DNA from: Epiperipatus broadwayi
Lineage: Eukaryota; Onychophora; Udeonychophora; Euonychophora; Peripatidae
Assembly: GCA_028023455.1 (NCBI GenBank)
Contig: JAQFVV010012394.1
Span: forward strand, 30,408,385 to 30,472,384
DNA length: 64,000 nucleotides
Direction of reading: 5' to 3'
Shown: positions 55,150 to 64,000 of the stretch, piece after piece
Numbering within the stretch: position 1 is the first letter of the stretch
Layout: each line of letters starts with the position of its first letter
Made by a program: the position numbers and the translations under genes
Notes under the pieces: generated by a model
What the model was told of the DNA's origin: nothing
The model's database searches: none
The model's input: only the letters and a program-made list of their open reading frames with translations

Positions 55150-56163
55150 TATAAATAAATAAAAATAAACCTTCTAAATGGAATTTATAAATGATTTATT
55201 AATTTGTTTAAACTTAACTACTAAAAGATATTTGATAAAATAAAACATAAAAAAACATAAATATTTATTGTAAGCCTGGGAAACTGTATAAATAAAAAAA
55301 AATGACTGCCAAACTTGATAGAAAAGATAATACATAAATATCCAATAATCTAATAAGAATTTCCAAACTTTTTTATATATCCAATATTTAAAAATCTACC
55401 AATCAGCACTAGACTTTTAATTAGCTTCTCCATAATTGTAATCTGTGCACTACTTTGTGGAAGAGATACGAAGTTGAATAGTACATCACACTTATTCTAT
55501 GATGCACCACTTTTCAGAGTCCTCAAGCTAAAGTATATATTTATTTTTTAGTTATTAAATGGTGAACTGAATAAAGTTTTTTGATTAAAATAATCCTGCA
55601 CTTTAAACAATTAATTTAATTAGCCATCAGACAAAGCAAAAATTCTATTTTTAAATGATAAATTTAAATTTAATACAAAAAAAAATTAAACCTATTTTAT
55701 GAATTTTTAAAAAGAATATTTAGAAAAAATAATAATTAAAAAGAAATTAAAATGTATTTTAAACTTTAAAAATAGCACTCGCAATTTTGCTCAATAAATT
55801 TGACCCTATTATATATAAATTAAAAATTATATAAAGATTTTGTAAGAAAGTAATCATTGCTTTACGAAAATATTAATTAAAAAATGTTTTGAAAATTTTA
55901 TCAAAAGTTAGACGGAAAGCAATGATATTCTCCACTTGAATTTTTAAAATTACTGGTAAATTTGGTAGAATCAATACTTAGTTTTGCTACATAAATTAAT
56001 TAACCAATAGATAATTTTAAGTTTTATTTTTGAGTTTTGATTTTAATTTGCGCCATTGTTGTTAGATCTTATTGCTATTCATTTTTTTATTATATATGCA
56101 AGTTATTTTATGTTAAGAAATTGTAATTATTTAAAATTTTTATTTTTTGAAAGGAGATTTATC
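55150..56163. other. No recognised feature
   Basis: AT-rich sequence; nothing identified beyond possible polyadenylation signals at its start. Confidence 0.4.
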
Positions 56164-56245
56164 TATAAACAGTGAGGATTGCCAATTCCTCTACTAGCTT
56201 TATGATAAATGCTTAGCCAGAGCCAGCACTTAAAATATCTGTCAC

Positions 56246-56316
56246 GAACCCCTCCCCAAACCCCTGACCATGGTTTCGTGCTTTGGCACTCCTCAGAGAG
56301 GTGTCAGGGTAGGTTC
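56246..56316 (-). ncRNA. Type I hammerhead ribozyme, intact core (family E unit 1)
   Basis: Minus strand: ACCUCU (56302-56297), CUGAGGA (56296-56290), stem II GUGC/GCAC with a CAAA loop (56289-56278), GAAA (56277-56274), stem III ACC-AU-GGU, C17 at 56266 (GUC triplet), and AGGGGU (56265-56260) pairing with ACCUCU. Outer pairing GAACC/GGUUC extends stem I. Every invariant residue is present, position 7 being the variable one. A very convincing hammerhead. Confidence 0.92.
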
Positions 56317-56679
56317 AGAAACTAGATCTAAAAATACCAACCCAAAGCTAAGCACTTATTTAAAAGTTATCTATTGAGTGGTAAATCTGAAATTTTCAGA
56401 CATCTACATGTCTTCAAACCCAGCTATCCAATTCAAATAGCTATATGGGGCTGATAGATCTTCAGCCATACCATATATTACTAGTCATAGCAATATAAAA
56501 TTGCATAAGACTTTTGGAAGAGACTATAAATAGTCAAAATAAGAGTCATAGATCAATTCATAGATCACATGACCCTATCTCTTAAGCTTGTAAGTTATAA
56601 ACAGTGAGGATTGCCAATTCCTCTACAAGCTTTATGATAAATGCTTAGCCAGAGCCAGCACTTAAAATATCTCTGTCAG

Positions 56680-56750
56680 GAACCCCTCCCCAAACCCCTG
56701 ACCATGGTTTCGTGCTTTGGCACTCCTCAGAGAGGTGTCAGGGTAGGTTC
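56680..56750 (-). ncRNA. Type I hammerhead ribozyme, intact core (family E unit 2)
   Basis: Same as unit 1: core at 56730-56724, GAAA at 56711-56708, C17 at 56700. Cleavage of a minus-strand transcript at both ribozymes would release a linear unit of 434 nt, which could circularise. Confidence 0.92.
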
Positions 56751-57184
56751 AGAAACTAGATCTAAAAATACCAACCCAAAGCTAAGCACTTAGCTAAAAG
56801 TTATCTATTGAGTGGAAAATCTGAAATTTTCAGACATCTACATGTCTTCAAACTCAGCTATCCAACTCAAATAGCTATATGGGGCTGATAGATCTTCAAC
56901 CATACCATATATTAGTAGTCATAGCAAAATAAAATTGCATGGGACTTTTGGCAGAGACTATAAATAGTCAAAATAAGAGTCATAGATCAATTCATAGATC
57001 ACATGACCCTATCTTTTGGGCTTGTAAGTTATAAACAGTGCTAAGCATTTATCATAAAGCTTGTAGAGGAATTGGCAATCCTCACTGTTTATAACTTACA
57101 AGCTTAAGAGATAGGGTCATGTGATCTATGAATTGATCTATGACTCTTATTTTGAGATTTATCTATGTGTGTATATGTATTTTT

Positions 57185-57605
57185 AGGTTATATATAGAGC
57201 TTGCAAATAATCTCTTAACAAGCTTTGCAGAATATCCCCAGCCCCAGACTGGTTTCTGCTACTGGCTTCCTCAGTGAGGTGCTAGGATATTCAAGCATTA
57301 GATTAAAAATACCAGGACAAGCCCAACACTTTATGTAATGAATAACTATTATGTAGAAAATATGAAATTTTCAGATATTCATATGTCTTTCAATCCAGCT
57401 ATTTAACTTAAATAACCATATGGAACTGAACCAAGTTCAGAAACTTCATATATTAATAAGTTTAGCAATATAAAATCACCAAAGCCTTACTAGCAAAAAA
57501 TAAAATCACCCAAGAAATCAAGTCATATGTCACATGACCTATTTTAACAAGCTTATTAAATTAGGTCATGTGACATATGACTTGATTTTGTTGGAATATA
57601 TTTTT
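57185..57605 (-). repeat. Diverged family E unit ending in a hairpin
   Basis: Parallel to the units at 56164-57045, with blocks ATTAGATTAAAAATACCA, GAAATTTTCAGATATTCATA and TCTTTCAATCCAGC. It ends with a hairpin (GTCATATGTCACATGACCTA mirrored near 57562-57592), as the tandem array does. It contains a hammerhead (57230-57292). Confidence 0.8.
57230..57292 (-). ncRNA. Type I hammerhead ribozyme, intact core but weak stem II (family E unit 3)
   Basis: Minus strand: GAAUAUCC, CACCUCA, CUGAGGA (57274-57268), a poor stem II (GC/GC around CAGUA), GAAA (57256-57253), stem III AC-CA-GU, C17 at 57247, UGGGG pairing with CCUCA, and GGAUAUUC. The outer eight-pair helix differs in sequence from units 1-2 (GAACC/GGUUC) yet is complementary, indicating covariation. 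Confidence 0.8.
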
Positions 57606-58079
57606 ATATATTTATGTAAATACTAACAAATATATATATATATATATTACTTTTAAATGTAGTATAATTTTAATGATGACCACTGGATGGAGTTACTATA
57701 AAATTGTCATGTGATTATTAAAAGGCAATACCTTGATAAGATTCCCATAAGGAGTGAAGGCTTGTTTGATATTTTAAATAAATTTTATTTATGTTTTAAG
57801 GTATTTATTATCATTTTTGTTTAAGATTGATTAATATTTCAAATGTTATAATAAATATATTATATGAATAATTTTTAAGTTTGAAATTTGATCATCTGAA
57901 ATGATATATATTTATAAAATGATATACAATAATAAACTACATAGCTAAAGGAATTCATTTTATCAAAAGTATAGCTAAATAAAGTTCTATAAAAGTTAAA
58001 CATTAGAAGTTAATTCCACATCTGATAAAGCAAAATGTTATTATAGGTCAATAATATTTTTTTATGTAGAGCTTAACCA
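57606..58079. other. No recognised feature
   Basis: AT-rich with a (TA)n run at about 57632-57648. Confidence 0.4.
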
Positions 58080-58510
58080 ATGAACTACTTCAATCATACC
58101 TTCATTGGACTGGACATGTAAAATGAATGAGCAATGGAAAATTTCCTATAAGGATGGCTTATGGGAATTTGAACATGGATTATATGACATAGAATAGAAT
58201 ACAAGGGAGAACTACAGTTATATATGATGTTGACGTATTTCAGAAACAAAAATTTTCTGCTGAGGAAAATAAGACACAACACCATAAAATATTAAGTAAA
58301 ATAAAAATATGGGCCAGCATGTTCTATATATGGTTGTATTTGTGGTTCATCGATTAGTGTACATAGTGCTTGCAAAGTCAATTTTAGAAAAAAATTTCTC
58401 TCTTTCTCTCTCTCTCTCTCTCTTTCATTTCTTTTTGCAATTAGAATTGCTAAAGTCATTTTTAAGTGGCAGATGATGATGATGATGGTGTTATTATTAT
58501 TATTATCATT
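58080..58510 (+). mobile_element. LINE lineage 2, 3' end fragment with CT-rich and GAT/TAT-rich tail
   Basis: A short run reads HWTGHVK (about 58105-58125) then SNGKFPIRMAYGNL, equivalent to the WxGHVxRMxxxRxPK motif near the LINE C-terminus. The remainder matches 42440-42770. It ends with (CT)n at 58397-58424 and GATGATGATGATGG/TTATTATTAT repeats at 58477-58520. Confidence 0.7.
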
Positions 58511-58554
58511 ATTATTATTGTAATTATAAATTTTATTAAATGCACATTATTATA

Positions 58555-58600
58555 TTAAGTAATATTTACTAAGGCTGTAACCTTAGGAATAAGCGTTACT
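58555..58600 (+). repeat. Family J partial copy
   Basis: AAGTAATATTTACTAAGGC followed by TAACCTTAGGAATAAGCGTT, the start of the family J unit. Confidence 0.6.
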
Positions 58601-58789
58601 AATATATTATAATAAACATCTCACTTTTTACCCTGAAGAAATCTTTATTACTTTCTTATTAAAACTTTTCAAAACATTAAAATAAAACTTTTTTTCTAAA
58701 AAAAAGCTTTTTTTATTAAAACATTAAATAAAACTTTTTAATAATGAGTTAATCCATTAAAAAGTAATAATGATAATTAATCCAATAAT

Positions 58790-59095
58790 TAAAAAAAATG
58801 TATATATATATATTAAAAGCCTAAAGCTAAACTGGTCTACAAAATAATCAAAATTATCCCAAATTCACAACTCACCAGACTATCCAAAAAATGTAAACTC
58901 TAAAATATGACCAATAGTTTCACTGCTACAAGCAGACTTCTCAAGTGTGAAAAACTACAAATTAACATACTTAAACTAAACATTATCCACAATTGTACTT
59001 ACATCTCATATGTCTTTAATATTAATAGAACTTTTAAATAAGTTAATTGCTTCAGAATCATATATTTTTAATAATAAACATTTTTTAATTCTTTT
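58790..59095 (-). mobile_element. PLE 3' end fragment, second lineage (copy 2)
   Basis: Reverse-strand similarity to 30740-31060: KIYDSEAINLF-like coding remnant near 59070-59020, then a 3' UTR with a hammerhead-like fold (58905-58950) and an end similar to 30770-30850. The coding part is cut short where an RTE-like LINE begins at about 59110. Confidence 0.7.
58905..58950 (-). ncRNA. Hammerhead-like motif, PLE lineage 2 copy 2 (U3-A8 variant)
   Basis: Minus strand: CACAC, UUGAGAA (58944-58938), stem II CUGC/GCAG, GAAA (58921-58918), stem III ACU/GGU with an AUU loop, C17. The 3' stem I strand begins AUAU and no longer pairs with CAC, so this copy has lost stem I. Confidence 0.5.
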
Positions 59096-59518
59096 TATTT
59101 TTGAGAGAAATGAAATATCTTGAGTTTTGTAAAATGGTATGAAGAGGAGCTGATAATGATAAAAGAGAAGTATAATTGTGAACTAGCAAGGAAAGCTATA
59201 GAAGAGAATAAATGTCTCAAGAGTGTAAAACAACATCTTGGTATTGGTATGAATTTTATTTCTACAGTAAAAAAAAAAGAAGATGGAACTATTATCAAAA
59301 AGAGAGATGTCCATGAAATGTATAAAAGTTTTATCAATAATTATATAGTAATAAACAACAAGTATCTCTTACAATTATTATACCTTCTGAATTGCCCAGG
59401 GTTTTACATGAGGAAATGAGAGATGCAATTAAATGTATGAAAAAGGAAAAAGACCCAGGTAATGGTGGAATTATAATCAATATTTTTAAAAAAAGCAGGT
59501 GAAGAAATATAATTTTCT

Positions 59519-59860
59519 TTGGCAAAGTTATATACCAAATATCTAAATGATAAAGATGTACTGGATGATTGGAAAAATGCAGTATTAATATTAATATTTT
59601 TAAAAGGTGATAAAGGAGATATTAGAAATTATAGATCTATCAGTCTTTTATCAGTTTTATCTAAAAAATGTACCAACATAATTACAACTTGTCTACATAG
59701 AACTTTGGATTCCAACCAACTAAAAGAACTAGCTGGATTTAAATGTGGTTGTAGTACAGTGGATCACATTCAAGTGTTGAGAGAAGTTATAAAAAGAACA
59801 ATTGAATATTAGTTTCCATTATGCTTTGGATTTGTAGATTATGAAAAGGCATTTGATTCT
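59519..59860 (+). pseudogene. RTE-like reverse transcriptase fragment
   Basis: Open from 59519 to a TAG at about 59810; the same frame resumes beyond it to the motif GFVDYEKAFDS. Visible are DWKNAVLILIFLKGD (equivalent to W.aiiipIyKkGD), NYRSISLLSVLSKK, and GFKCGCSTVDHI. The typical W-K-x-A and F-x-D-x-x-K-A-F-D motifs identify a non-LTR reverse transcriptase. The preceding segment has lost frame near 59420. Confidence 0.8.
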
Positions 59861-60431
59861 ACAAGCATTTCTTCATTGATTAAAGTATTGGATCATAAAA
59901 ATATAGTCCCCAAGATATTGCCATATTCTGAAGAATATTTATAAAATGCATAGATTTCATAATGATACTAAAAAGATTAACATTGAGAAGGGTATATGAC
60001 AGGATGACTCCATATCTCCAACACTTTTATAGCAGTTCTACTAGAAATATTTTGTGGATTAAAATGGAAAGCTAAAGGAATAAAAGTAAATGATTATTTA
60101 AGTCAGATAAATTTTGCAAATGATGTAGTTATTTTTGCAAATAATACTTCAGGAAATGTTGCAAGAGTTATCAGGTGAAAGTAAGAAAATATGATTAAAG
60201 ATAAATATTAATAAGATTAAAGAAATGTTTAATGGATTTTCTCAAAAAATAAAAATAAAGACTGATAATAGTGAGTTAGAAATAGTTAACAACCACAAAT
60301 ACTTGTCAGATTATTCTTACACAAGTAAACATAATGGATGAAATTAATCATGGAATTAAACTTGGTTGAAATGTTTTTAGTAGAAATAACTTAATTTTAA
60401 AAGGAAATATGATAATGTATTTGAAACAGGA

Positions 60432-60664
60432 AAAACTCTCCATACAGTATTGCCACTCAGTAGAAGCCAGAGTGATCAATGGATGTCAGAAGGCTTGTGC
60501 ATAAAATCCCCATCTAGTACCTGCTTATCCAATATCCCCAGTTTTGAAACTAGTTTGGGGATATTGGATGAGTATGCACTAAATGGAAATTTTATGCACA
60601 AGCCTTCTGGCATCCATTGATTACTCTGGCTTGTACTGAATGGCAATACTGTATGGAGAGTTTT
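60432..60664. mobile_element. Foldback element with hammerhead relic, inserted in LINE
   Basis: A 233-bp imperfect palindrome starting AAAACTCTCCATACAGTATT and ending with its mirror. The centre has CCAATATCCCCA and TGGGGATATTGG flanking GTTTTGAAACTAGTT. GAAAC-UA-GUU and the 12-bp helix are what remain of a family D/E-like hammerhead whose CUGANGA core and stem II are deleted. A related element is at 63408-63655. Confidence 0.8.
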
Positions 60665-61245
60665 GCCTATTTTAATAAGTTATAAGCAAGAATAAAAAAT
60701 GGTGATCATGTGATTAATGTATTTGAAAAGGAAGGTTTTTAATAAATATGTTTAATGGGTCTTACTTATGGATCTGAGACTTGGACCATTAACAGAAGAG
60801 CAATACAAAGATTTCGGAGCACTCAAAGAAGTATGGTGAGATTCATATTATAAGGAATGAGAAGAGATTGAAATTGAAATACATGGGTAAGAGAATGAGA
60901 TGTATTACTGACATCATTGAAAGAATTAAGAAATTGAAGTGGAATTGGGTTAAATATATTGCTAGAATAGATGATAATAGAGGTAACAGTTGAAATATTA
61001 AACTGAATGCTAAAAGATAAAAAATACTTAGAAAGAGACCACATGTCAGATGGATAAATGAAATAAGGAAGTGTGCAGCAGTGCTGTTTAGATGAGAGGC
61101 TAGAGTTCAAAAAAGGTGGATTAAACTTGGAGATAACTTTATACTGCAGTGGATTGATAATGGTTGACAATGATGGTGTTGACATAAATATGTAACTAAA
61201 GTAATATTGGCAAAATATTTTTTTATAAAAAAATATTACTTACAG

Positions 61246-61301
61246 GCTTCTTGGTGGTTCTGCAGCATCACCTGGTGGCTTGTCCAGTGGGGGAAAAAGT
61301 A
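61246..61301 (+). other. Candidate exon of an unidentified gene
   Basis: ATTACTTACAG (61235-61245) is a good splice-acceptor match, and the next ~55 nt are the most GC-rich block in the region. One frame reads LLGGSAASPGGLSSGGKS, rich in Gly and Ser, and the end AAAAAGTACC offers a weak donor. No repeat copy of it occurs in the window. I do not recognise the protein. It could be a small internal exon or chance. Confidence 0.3.
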
Positions 61302-61309
61302 CCAAAATA

Positions 61310-63400
61310 AAAATTAATATATCTGCTGAGTGTGTGTGTATGTGTATATACATATGGGAATTTTCAGTTTTAAAAGACACAAAAAAATAAACCTTTAGTT
61401 TCAAAACAATTAGCAAACCCAGGGAGACCACATTCATTGTCCTTTTCTGGAAGAATATTAAAAATGCTTTTGCAGCCAATAAGATATGCAAAACATATTT
61501 AAATATAATATATAAGTCGACATGAGAGAGCTTGAATTGTTACATGACAAATTGCCACTAGTAAAGTCACTTAATGTTCTTGCATCTTAAGGTTTTTTTT
61601 AAAAAAAGACAGTTTTATATTTCAAAGAAAAAAAAGTGTAAATATGCATAGTCAAAATTATATAGATCAATATACATAGATAAGTCTTTATAGCTTTTTT
61701 TTTCAGTCCACACAGTCAATATTTATAGTTGCAAGTTTTTTATTTTTATCAGTCCATCTTTTACCTTTAAGTTAATCCTATCACAACCAGTTATCAGCCC
61801 AGAAGTCAAATCAAACTCTGGCACCATAGATACATTTGAACCATATACTGTTTCAAATAAGATGTATAGCATGTTATATTTTAACTTCATACATTATTTT
61901 TTTTAGAGAAACTTCATGGAATATCTAACTTCTATTACATCACACATTATTAAAACATATGATCAAAGATATGTAAAATTTCTTAGAATTATAACAATGC
62001 TCTGATTCTAAGGGCTATCATCTTACTTACTTATGCAAATCAATCTCAGGAAAGTATTTTATCAGCTTCCATGTGGCAGAACAATATCCTGAGGGGGAAC
62101 TTCTTATCCAGCAGTTTTATTTATTCTAATTATTATGAGATATTGTGGAGGTCAACTATTCTTCACACATGTGCAATAAAAACTGACACACTCCCCAGTC
62201 AATAAAATGTCCACCTATGCTTAGAGTTTATTCTTTAAATAAGCAGACATCTATTGACAGTTCTTCAATTGAGAACTTGGTAATATTGTTAGGCCTGAAT
62301 TTTAAATTGGCATATAAAAAATCAGATTATGTATAACAGGGAAGATAATTTTTTTCCTTATTAATTAATGAAACACAGAATGTACGCTTTTAAAATACTT
62401 ATTGATGGGAGAGTGTGCTCACATGTCTGAAAAGTATTTGACTTCTAATTTATTATGATACATATTAGGAGGTTTTCTATGATTATTCTCATATATATAT
62501 ATATATATATATGCATGCATGACTGGTGCATGATATGGAATTAAATTCAAAAATAGTAGTTAAATGCTGGGGAAAAAATTTTTAGCAAAAGAAATTAATG
62601 AGACACTGAATGGAAATGTTTTGGTTTCTGTATTGAGTCAGTACTAAAGCACAAGGTTTCTATATATAGTCAGTACTAAAGCACACATATGATCCATATC
62701 TCTAAAAATATAATGAAAATGAGATTGAATTTAATTTTTTTGAGACACAGAAATGAAATACATCTGCAGTATTATGTCTTTTATACTTCACTAAACATAA
62801 AGTACACAATGCCCAAACATTTAACTCAAGAATGAACTTGCTTTTTAAACAGATGTCTTTCACTGAAATTAAGCATTGGTTTGATTGATTTAATTAACCA
62901 ATCCATATTTGGGGTGGGGAGGAGGTCGTAGAAGTATTTTGTTTACATTGTAATTGATATAAAAACTATATAGAGTGTTGATAGAAAATTTTATTGCAAT
63001 TTTAAGTTCATGCATACACAGGAAAAAATTCACTTTTTACATTTTACCTGTCTGCTGCTATGCATACAAAATACAATTATGCATACAATGTATTATATAG
63101 CTCAATTCATTTTTACTGCAATGTATTATATTCATGATGTTTAAATCATTGTAAGTTCATCAGACTGTGTTATATATTTGAATACTAATGACATAATCTA
63201 CATAGATGTTTGCCTGAAAATTTGTGATGATGGTATTTTAGTTGTATTATGTGTTGGACTATTTCCATCATCTTGTATTAAGTACTGGATGTCTTTAAAA
63301 AAAGGTAAATTTTATTTAAATTTTCTAATTACTTTCAACTATCAATAATGGTTCACAGGTACATGATCATTGTTTTTAATGCTTACTCAAGCTGTTTACA
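61310..63400. other. No recognised feature
   Basis: AT-rich; (TA)n at 62491-62512 and a duplicated GTCAGTACTAAAGCACA block (62637-62684) are the only items noticed. Confidence 0.4.
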
Positions 63401-63407
63401 CAGAGGT

Positions 63408-63655
63408 TAAACTCTCCATATAGTAACACCACTCAATACAAGCCAGAGTAATCAATAGATGTAAGAAGGTTTTTAGATAAAATCACCATCTAATGCTCTC
63501 AGATTCAAGGCTCTTCACAGATGAAAGCCACAAGCTAGGAACTAATCTGGGGATATTGGATGAGCAGGCATTAGATGGGAATTTTATGCAAAACCTTTCT
63601 TGCATCCATTGATTACTCTGGCTTGCGCTGAGTGGCGCTTCTGTATGGAGGGTGG
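63408..63655. mobile_element. Foldback element with hammerhead relic, second copy
   Basis: The ends AAACTCTCCATATAGTAACA and CTTCTGTATGGAGGGT are inverted, and the arms match those of 60432-60664 (CAAGCCAGAGTAATCAATAG, and ATCCATTGATTACTCTGGCT reversed). The centre retains more of the ribozyme, described separately. Confidence 0.75.
63511..63562 (+). ncRNA. Hammerhead relic in the foldback element
   Basis: CTTCA, then CAGATGA (63518-63524; U4 replaced by A), stem II AAGC/GCTA, a shortened GGAAC in place of GAAAC, AATC as the remnant of stem III and the NUH triplet, then TGGGGATATTGG. TGGGG still pairs with CTTCA. The U4 change and the missing A make it inactive. Confidence 0.65.
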
Positions 63656-64000
63656 AGCCTCTGTGTAGGTTAGTATATACACAACATTTCAAGTGGCATT
63701 ATTCTACACTCATCTTTGGGCATTGCTAGTCTAACCAGTTACAGTAATAGTTTGAGTGTCAAACCTGAATCTTTAGATTCTTGAATAAATTTTAAGGTAA
63801 CACTCTAACCAATTTAATCTTTACAAGAATTGCTCAGTTGACCTTATAATTCAATATTCAAGAATTTAAAGCCAGGTTTAATCCCCATGCTAATAATTCC
63901 ATTGGTCAAGTCAACAACAACCGAAGATGAGAGGAGAAACGTCTTATATATACTAAACGAATAATATCATTCATTCGATATGTCTTGTATGTACTAACCT
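63656..64000. other. No confident feature; short conserved-looking motif
   Basis: At about 63924-63946 the run GAAGATGAGAGGAGAAACGT, followed by CTT, resembles a GATGAGAGG-GAAACGTC motif I associate with animal repeats, possibly PLE-related. Nothing else is recognised. Confidence 0.35.

Larger units (their letters stand above)
56164..57155 (-). repeat. Tandem ribozyme repeat, two units plus terminal hairpin (family E)
   Basis: Two units with a period of about 432 bp (CAGTGAGG at 56170 and 56602) are nearly identical, each with a minus-strand hammerhead. The array ends in a hairpin whose arms are about 56976-57046 and 57088-57155. Unit sequences share blocks with family D, such as GAAACTAGATCTAAA and ATGTCTTCAAACTCAGC followed by ATAGCTATATGGG, so D and E are one superfamily. 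Two ribozymes flanking one unit is the retrozyme layout. Confidence 0.9.
59110..61180 (+). mobile_element. RTE-like LINE, decayed, split by a foldback element
   Basis: Pieces in order: 59120-59419 (pre-RT region), KKEKDPGNGGI near 59440, 59519-59812 (RT palm entry with NYRSISLLS and AGFKCGCSTVDHI), GFVDYEKAFDS (59828-59860, first catalytic motif), INFANDVVIFAN near 60108 (the FADD box, with the first Asp as Asn), then the LTYGSETWT motif near 60752-60780, and a C-terminal region to 61165. Multiple stops and frameshifts make it inactive. The foldback at 60432-60664 interrupts it; 41935 shows the uninterrupted sequence. Confidence 0.85.

Noticed and set aside
60823-61185. 120-codon minus-strand frame
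   Set aside because: It is antisense to the degraded RTE-like C-terminal region and has no resemblance to a protein family.

Overview
This window is AT-rich metazoan nuclear DNA, probably from an invertebrate with a large, repeat-laden genome. I cannot name the species. No open reading frame resembles a prokaryotic operon, and nearly everything recognisable is a transposable element or a decayed copy of one. The families present are Penelope-like elements (PLEs), at least three lineages of non-LTR retrotransposons, tRNA-like SINEs, small foldback/MITE-like elements, and several dispersed noncoding repeats that occur two to seven times within the 64 kb. No confident host gene was found; two short exon-like blocks (54.9 kb and 61.2 kb) are the only candidates.

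Layout. 1.8-16.6 kb is a mosaic of three noncoding families (called A, B and C here) present in several copies. It is interrupted by a near-complete PLE at 10.8-14.0 kb and by a 365-bp-arm palindrome made of PLE 3' ends at 1.87-2.62 kb. 17.6-19.0 kb holds two 3' ends of one LINE in tandem. 23.5-25.5 kb is another B copy. 25.8-30.2 kb and 34.4-37.4 kb are the arms of a large inverted duplication (F); the left arm was later hit by a 475-bp-arm palindrome and a LINE fragment. 38.4-42.8 kb contains a MITE, an inverted RTE-like LINE, tRNA-like SINEs and LINE 3' ends. 46.9-51.7 kb contains a second LINE lineage, an A copy with an intact ribozyme, a partial C copy and another PLE remnant. 56.2-57.6 kb holds tandem ribozyme repeats. 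58.0-61.2 kb holds a LINE 3' end, a PLE remnant and a decayed RTE-like LINE split by a foldback element.

The most interesting system is a dense collection of hammerhead-ribozyme (HHR) sequences. Two apparently distinct noncoding families carry type I hammerheads with short stem III. Family A has a pol-III B-box-like motif and the best copy is at 49.9 kb on the minus strand. Family D/E is at 28.0-28.9, 56.2-56.8 and 57.2 kb, with relics at 39.0, 60.5 and 63.5 kb. Six copies keep the complete catalytic core (CUGANGA...GAAA) with paired stems I-III and a plausible NUH cleavage triplet. These look like metazoan retrozymes. All three PLE types here also carry a hammerhead-like fold just downstream of the endonuclease reading frame; in the PLE versions the invariant C3-G8 pair is replaced, repeatedly, by U3-A8, and stem II covaries between copies.

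These elements are plausibly linked. PLEs are the proposed mobilisers of animal hammerhead repeats, and here the PLEs sit inside (TA)n tracts of the ribozyme-bearing A repeats. All functional statements are inferred from sequence and folding by eye; no search or folding program was run.
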